A stretch of DNA of 64,000 nucleotides from Theristus sp. LFF4_11. Taxonomy: Eukaryota; Nematoda; Chromadorea; Monhysterida; Xyalidae. The translations under genes were made by a program, and so were the position numbers. Within the stretch, counting starts at the first letter, position 1; every line of letters starts with the position of its first letter. The stretch spans positions 62,001-126,000 of the forward strand of contig JASANC010001134.1 in NCBI GenBank assembly GCA_030248135.1. The letters run 5' to 3'. The notes under the pieces are model-generated. The model ran no database searches and was not told the origin of the DNA. It saw only the letters and a list, made by a program, of their open reading frames with translations. Positions 58,925-64,000 of the stretch are shown here, piece by piece.

Positions 58925-60738
58925 ATGTTACGGCTTGTGTATTTCGGAATCTGTCTGGTGGCAGTAACTCAAGGTTAGTTTTTTAGTTTGCTAAAGTTTT
59001 GGCAAATCTCTAGTGAGTTCGGCAACACTTTGACACAGCGCGTCATTGCAGCGCGTGACTTCGAATGGCCCACACTGACAGACGGCCCACTGCCGCCACC
59101 GTGGAATCCGTCGGGCATCGGCGGCGCCGTCAGTGGACCACTGGGAAGCGTTCGAAATGCAAAGGTTTAGTGCTTTGGGGGGTAACGCTTTTTTGACGAG
59201 CCTTCACAAACTGCGATGATGAAACGTAAGATTTTTTTAGTATGCAACCCGATATGTTTCACATTCTTAATCCGAACTAGTCAATTTAGCAGTTTAATTT
59301 TCTCACAAGATGCGTGACACCCAATTTGCGACAAATCATTGCAGCACAAAAAATGCTCTTATTTCGCAACTCAGGATGCCAGCCTGCAGACGGGCGCTGC
59401 TTTGGACGCCGCCCTCTCGCAGCTGACCATCGACGAACTGGGCAAGTTGCCGATTGACACGGTCGAACTGATCCCTGCCGACAATCTCGTCAACCTGCAC
59501 CCGGAGGTGCTCGCGCAGTTTCCGGATAACGTGCTTGGCAAAGTGTCCGCTGACGCGCATTTGAAGGTTGCAAATAAAGTTTTGCAGATACAGCAATTTT
59601 TTTTCCGTGAAATATTAAAACAGAAAATCATTCAGGTGCAACAGTTATTTTTGCTCATTTGCAGTCGCACATCGCCGGCGAGATGATCCAGTATCTGCCC
59701 GTGGACAAACTGGCGCATCCCAGTTTCCCGTGGAAGCGCGTGCTGCCCGGGCTTCCGCCGAGCGCCTTGAACGTCCTGTCGCCCACCGTGCTCGGCGCCA
59801 TCCCGTGGGCGGACGTTTTCCCAGACATTTCGGCTGACGTGCTCAGCGGCATGAGCTTACAGGCTTTGCAGGTTAAGATTGTGTTGTTTATTGTTTGGTC
59901 TTGTTGGATTGTCTTTTTTAATCACCATTCATGAAATAGAGTGATCGGAGCACCGACATAGCCACGGGGCGAGGGGGAGGGAAGACACGAGGAATTTTGA
60001 GATGCCAAAGCGCACTGAAGGGCCGCCCACATAAGGGCTGGCCACACTGAAATGCGTCTAGTTGACGTACGATGATTCACCGGTGCCCTCATCGGCAACG
60101 TGGATCCTTTCAAAACACGTTCTCCCCATTTCCACCCTGCAGATCATTCCACCATCCGGCTGGGCAGCGTCCACCCCAGAGCAAATTCAATTCATCAACC
60201 CGGACGTGCTTTCACGGCTGCCGCTGTCGAGTCTTCAGGCGATACCGAAGGAGCACTTCCAAACGCTCAGCGGCGACCAACTGAGTGCCTTCAGCACGGA
60301 CGTGTTGAACGCGGTCGACCCGGCACTGGCTGGTCAGTCGCCGCGCGTATGCGCTGCGAATTTGCTTTCTTCATTTTCTCAAATGGATGTTCCAATAGAT
60401 GTATGATGCCGTCCCTCCCAAATAGGTACATGTACAGTGTATGTTTGCTTTTAGTTTGTGCAATCCTCTGCTTTAGGACAGAGAGGGCGGACTTACTATC
60501 GAGAATTCATCTGACTTCGAAAAAAACCGTGTTTAGTTTTGAGAATAAAATTTGGTCACCGTTGTGGCACTTTTCAAACTTAAGAAAACCGATTTCAGGG
60601 CAAGCGGCTGCGGGCGACACGCACGCCGAGGCGCTGGGTCTCGCGTCCGGTGGCCCTCAGAACGAGCAATTTCGGCGGCGTCACTTGCAGCGGCAGCAGT
60701 TTCGTGCACGCGCAAGACATCAGCGCTTCTGGAATTAG
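58925..60738 (+). CDS. Secreted leucine/proline-repeat protein (mesothelin/stereocilin-like superhelix?)
   Basis: Six exons: 58925-58973, 59052-59164, 59375-59566, 59665-59871, 60143-60332, 60599-60738; 891 bases, phases agree, 296 residues. Residues 1-16 are a signal peptide (LRLVYFGICLVAVTQ). A Pro-rich linker (DGPLPPPWNPSG) is followed by about 190 residues of short repeats of roughly 10-12 residues with a Leu-Pro or Ile-Pro turn: DELGKLPIDTVELIPADN, VLAQFPDNVLGKV, LPPSALNVLSP, LSRLPLSSLQAIP, LSGDQLSAFS. The tail is Gln/Arg-rich (RRRHLQRQQFRARARHQR). The pattern resembles the helical repeats of mesothelin/stereocilin/otoancorin proteins, but no specific family match can be claimed. An extracellular or cell-surface role is likely from the signal peptide. 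The terminal basic tail lies on its own exon. Confidence 0.7.
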
Positions 60739-61690
60739 TTTCGTTGTGGTGTGTTCTTGTCTTCGTGTGTTCTGTTCTGTTTCACATAAGTTCTGTCTGG
60801 TGCAGTCAAACGCAGATTTGTGGGCAATCCGATGTTTGGAGGCGACTAGCCAGACTGTTTCGATTTTTAAATCTGCCCGTTTTTCAGTGGGTGTTGTGGT
60901 TTTTTTGTTGGTTTTGTTTTTTTTTGGTTTTGTGCATAATTTATTGAAATGTTTTGTTAAAACTATGAAGAGCGCGTTTCTCATTGCTGTATACAATAAT
61001 GCCTTGTGCGGAGCGGTAAAGAAAACGTCAGGTTCGTTTTCAAACGACCGTTTGTTGCGCGAGTGAAAGTCTGCACATGTTCGCATCAGTCACTACCGTC
61101 CGTCTGTGCTTCGTTCGGCTGCATACTGACGGCGCGATCACCTCTATGGCGAATTACGCAGCTGACGAGCCAGCAGCGGTGACCGAGTGCACACGCAAGA
61201 ACAGTGCCTCCGGTGTGTACGCTGTATTAGTCCGCAAACCCGCAAAACAGAAACTGATTTTAAACTTCGTTTTTACGTATGTGGCTGCAAACAAAGCCAA
61301 AAAAGAAGGAAGCAAAAACGATAACAATACGTTGTACAGCTCCGAGACCCAACAAAGTAAGTACCACAAAAAATATTAATGAGATGTGCCCGACAAAAAA
61401 CAATAACAACAACAAAATGTCCACCACTATTGTAGCAGAAAACAATAATCGGGTAGAAGGGGTTTTGCTTGAATAATGGTTTTGCTTGCGCATCACAGGT
61501 CTTATTGCAAGAAAGCTTACAAATTGCGGTTTACTGAATCTGTCCATGACCTTGTTCGGTCATCATTTGTGCAAAAAAACTGAAGTGATGCTGAAATGAC
61601 GTGTTCGAACTCTCGAACACTTCACAAGAAAGATACCCAACCAAATACACAAGGCAATTCATAAGCTGCGAAGCAAACCAGTGAACAATA
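60739..61690. other. Intergenic, convergent 3' flanks
   Basis: It lies between two convergent genes and should contain both 3' UTRs. A plus-strand CAACAACAACAA-type tract occurs near 61,400. No exon was found. Confidence 0.4.
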
Positions 61691-63372
61691 TTAGTGACCA
61701 AAGATTTTGCGGATTCGTTTGTGAATGAGCGTTTCCTTCTTGCGTTCAACGCACCGCTCACCGGGCTCTTCAAAAATGGTCGCGTATTCAGGCGCCGAAG
61801 TGCTCAGTGGACCCAGTTGTGGCTCTGGCATCCATTCTTCCTGTGCACGACCATTGCCTGAATGAGCAAAGTAAAAAATGGATTGTATGTGGTCCGCTGT
61901 TGTTTTGCGTGATGTTTTGCTGTATATCCGCAGTAATTCTGAAAAGCAGTTCGTGATCAGTTGGCTGAGTACGCAGTATGCAGGCACTGTACCAATCGGC
62001 TCCGTGTCCCGTCTGCCATCGTGCACGTTGTACGCCATCATTTCTCCGCTGCTCGTGAACTCATCCATTCGTTCGGCCGTTTCTGTTGACGGCGTTGCAA
62101 AGCTGTCGGTCGGCGGCTGCGTGCAGTCTGAAGTGACAGCAATCAGAAAACCGGATTGCTTTGACTTTTTTTCGTGTTTAAAAAAATGTTTGCAGCCTCC
62201 GCACGTGGCACAACTGACCGGACGATGAGCTGCCTGGCACTGGCAACTGTCCGCTGGCATGGCTGTTTGCGCCCGACAAATGCGCGCGTTTGCGCGATTT
62301 CGAGCTGTTTGCTGCAACAGAATAAACACGCAGTCGTGCGAGCTTTTAGGCAGTAGATCTTTCACACTGGAGTCGTGGCGCATTTACCGCATTTTCAGCT
62401 GATGTGAGTGTTTCAAAAGCAACCAACAGACACACAAACCAGAGCAAGTGGACGAGGGCGTATGGTTGTAGGTGACGGTGCTGGGTGGCGAAAAATTTGA
62501 GACTGGCGGTGCGATGCAGTCACAGTAGGCAGGCTGAGCCGCAGTGGCACACTGCATTTGGTAGGCGGACGGGGGCGCGTACGCCAGCTGGTGATGCTGC
62601 GGTTGGCCGAATGGCTGCTGGTACTGGTATTGCTGTGCTGCTGAACAAAACCAACATATTCACTGACATGCCCGCGTGGCGGCAAGCTCACATGCTACGG
62701 TCACACAACGACAATGTCGCGTCATTGTAGTGTTTACATTGTGAAACAGCGCACGTCGCCAGCCGATGCAAGAACGCGTACCAGGCTGCATCAGTGGCGC
62801 CTGTTGTGCGTGCACGCAGTTCGGCGGCAGCAGCGCACCAGCCGGTCCGCTGTTGTTCGCTGCTTTTCTGGCGGCCTCCAGAATTTGCAGGCGGTCCTGA
62901 TTGGTCAGGTTGAGCCCACTGAGCACCGTAGTCAGCTCACTCATGTTGTCATAGGATGCGGGTTGTTGCCACTGAAAATAGTGTGCGTGTGCTTGTGCTC
63001 GTGTGCGTCGGTGCCGTGCCACTATCGACGTCCACACGTGCCCAACGAACTGACTCACATTGGGTTGCTGCGGAGGCAGCGCTTCAACGACGCCTCTCAA
63101 CTGCACTTGATGATGCTCGTTCATTGGTGCCGGTGGTGCTGCTGAAAGTGACGCATGCAGATTGCAGACGTATAGTTTTGTACATTCACGTTTTTTTCAA
63201 ACAGTGCCCACCTTGGTACAGCACGTTCTGATCGACCGGTCCTTGGAACCATTCTTCGTGCAAGTTGATTGGTACAACAGTGGAATTGCGACTGGTCGTT
63301 GTGGCTGTGTGACTCAGATTGCTGTCGATTGTAGATCGGTTGCTGTTGTTGTTGTCGTGGTAGTTAGGAGGC
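61691..63372 (-). CDS. Gln/Asn/Pro-rich protein, seven exons, 5' end not found
   Basis: Minus-strand model: 63372-63212, 63141-63059, 62971-62782, 62640-62440, 62311-62219, 62127-61993, 61857-61691; all six junctions are in phase and leave 342 residues. It begins Asn/Ser-rich (PPNYHDNNNSNRS) and has a helical-looking block NMSELTTVLSGLNLTNQD followed by RLQILEAARKAANNSG. Then come Gln/Tyr/Pro-rich sequence (QQYQYQQPFGQPQHHQ), a basic KSRKRAHLSG that could be a nuclear signal, and a charged C terminus (PEYATIFEEPGERC, ETLIHKRIRKIFGH). No known domain is recognised. Composition fits a nuclear or RNA-associated protein (inference). The first exon starts after an acceptor in phase 2, so at least one upstream exon is missing, perhaps outside the window. 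Confidence 0.65.
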
Positions 63373-63617
63373 CTGCAAATGTGGTGTCCATAACACATGA
63401 GTGTGGATGATGTGCGCTGATGTTATTAACGAAGAAATCTTGAAAAGATTGAAAAGAAAAAAATCATGACGCGACACGCTCAAGTCCGCTGCGACTTCTT
63501 GTAAAAAATTGTTCAGGGCAATCGCACACGACCGTGTGGTTTGCGCTCGAAAGCAGCTTGCTTCTAGATTAGTTTAGTTCTATTTATTATTCTTTTGATT
63601 CTGCGACTCAATCTCCA

Positions 63618-63652
63618 CCTTTCTACGTTTGCATTCGCAGACGTAGAAAGGA
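63618..63652. other. 10-bp perfect stem hairpin
   Basis: CTTTCTACGT, a 12-base loop, then ACGTAGAAAG. It lies just downstream of the stop codon of the zinc-knuckle exon, so it could fold in that gene's 3' UTR. Confidence 0.5.
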
Positions 63653-63654
63653 AA

Positions 63655-63783
63655 TCAGTTTTGTTCTTGATGTGGTGGAATGAATTCCATGTGATATGTG
63701 GGTTTCATGCAATACATTCCACCACAGTTTCGGCAGTCGGCGTTTCTATGGCCACTTCGTCCACATGATAGACAAACTTGATG
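63655..63783 (-). CDS. Last exon of a CCHC zinc-knuckle protein
   Basis: After the acceptor TTGAATTGCAG the minus strand reads 42 codons to a TGA at 63,655, starting in phase 0. It contains CLSCGRSGHRNADC, a perfect CX2CX4HX4C zinc knuckle of the type that binds single-stranded nucleic acid, then CRNCGGMYC, which may form a second small zinc site, and a Pro/Gln tail. Upstream exons lie to the right, probably beyond the window. It could belong to an isoform of the neighbouring Gln-rich gene, but no donor in the right phase was seen. Confidence 0.5.
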   Translation of the reverse strand, partial: HQVCLSCGRSGHRNADCRNCGGMYCMKPTYHMEFIPPHQEQN

Positions 63784-64000
63784 CTGCAATTCAAACTTGC
63801 TATAAGTGATTCGGAGACTCGGTACATTTTATTAATGTTGAATTCCCGTATTGCAGAGAACCATAAGAAAATACCGGGTGGCCGAATAGTCATTAGATTG
63901 TTTCAATTCGATTTCCCCCATTATAATCACTAAACTGTTTTAAAGCCAAAATTGGCACACAAGATTTCGTAAGTTTGTTTGGTGTTTTTAATGACCAAAA
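63784..64000. other. Window end, presumed intron
   Basis: AT-rich sequence upstream (minus strand) of the zinc-knuckle exon's acceptor; no further exon was recognised before the window ends. Confidence 0.35.

Overview
The window is from an animal nuclear genome. Genes are split by many small spliceosomal introns (mostly about 60-500 bases) with GT donors and pyrimidine-rich TTTCAG/TTGCAG acceptors. Exons are GC-rich and sit in AT-rich introns and spacers. A full animal-type fatty acid synthase of 2,617 codons, a bHLH factor and a C-type lectin/PAN protein fit a small invertebrate; compact introns and the synthase length suggest a nematode or other ecdysozoan (inference). No bacterial features were seen. 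Gene models were built by hand from splice signals and reading-phase continuity.

Layout. 1-13,260 is gene-poor: degenerate repeats, a 29-base minisatellite (3.96-4.31 kb) and a mariner-like MITE. A two-exon single-pass membrane protein gene lies at 13.26-14.57 kb (+). A minus-strand gene of unknown function lies at 16.74-18.01 kb; a hAT-like MITE is inserted exactly at one of its 3' splice sites. From 18.5 to 31 kb the sequence is mostly repeats: a 3.5-kb TA-flanked palindrome (21.4-24.9 kb) and a nested palindromic composite (28.8-30.9 kb), with one low-complexity open reading frame at 28.03-28.66 kb. The fatty acid synthase gene fills 31.2-44.2 kb in 33 exons with all splice phases matching. 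A secreted lectin gene (signal peptide, two C-type lectin-like units, PAN domain) follows at 45.6-48.5 kb.

From 48.8 to 56.3 kb there is a minus-strand secreted-protein gene whose large intron holds a young Penelope-like retroelement (49.24-54.91 kb). The element has a GIY-YIG endonuclease placed before the reverse transcriptase, a separate ORF1, apparently identical 701-base pseudo-LTRs and a 10-base target duplication. Then come a HAND-like bHLH gene (56.95-58.33 kb, +), a secreted leucine/proline-repeat protein gene (58.93-60.74 kb, +), a minus-strand Gln/Asn/Pro-rich protein gene (61.69-63.37 kb, 5' end not found) and the last exon of a CCHC zinc-knuckle gene (63.66-63.78 kb, minus).

The genes have no obvious shared pathway. 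The synthase is a complete housekeeping enzyme; the lectin, the 249-residue protein and the repeat protein are predicted to be secreted. The most unusual content is mobile: the permuted Penelope-like element with ORF1, the giant palindrome, the splice-site MITE insertion and two MITEs flanked by inverted minisatellite units.
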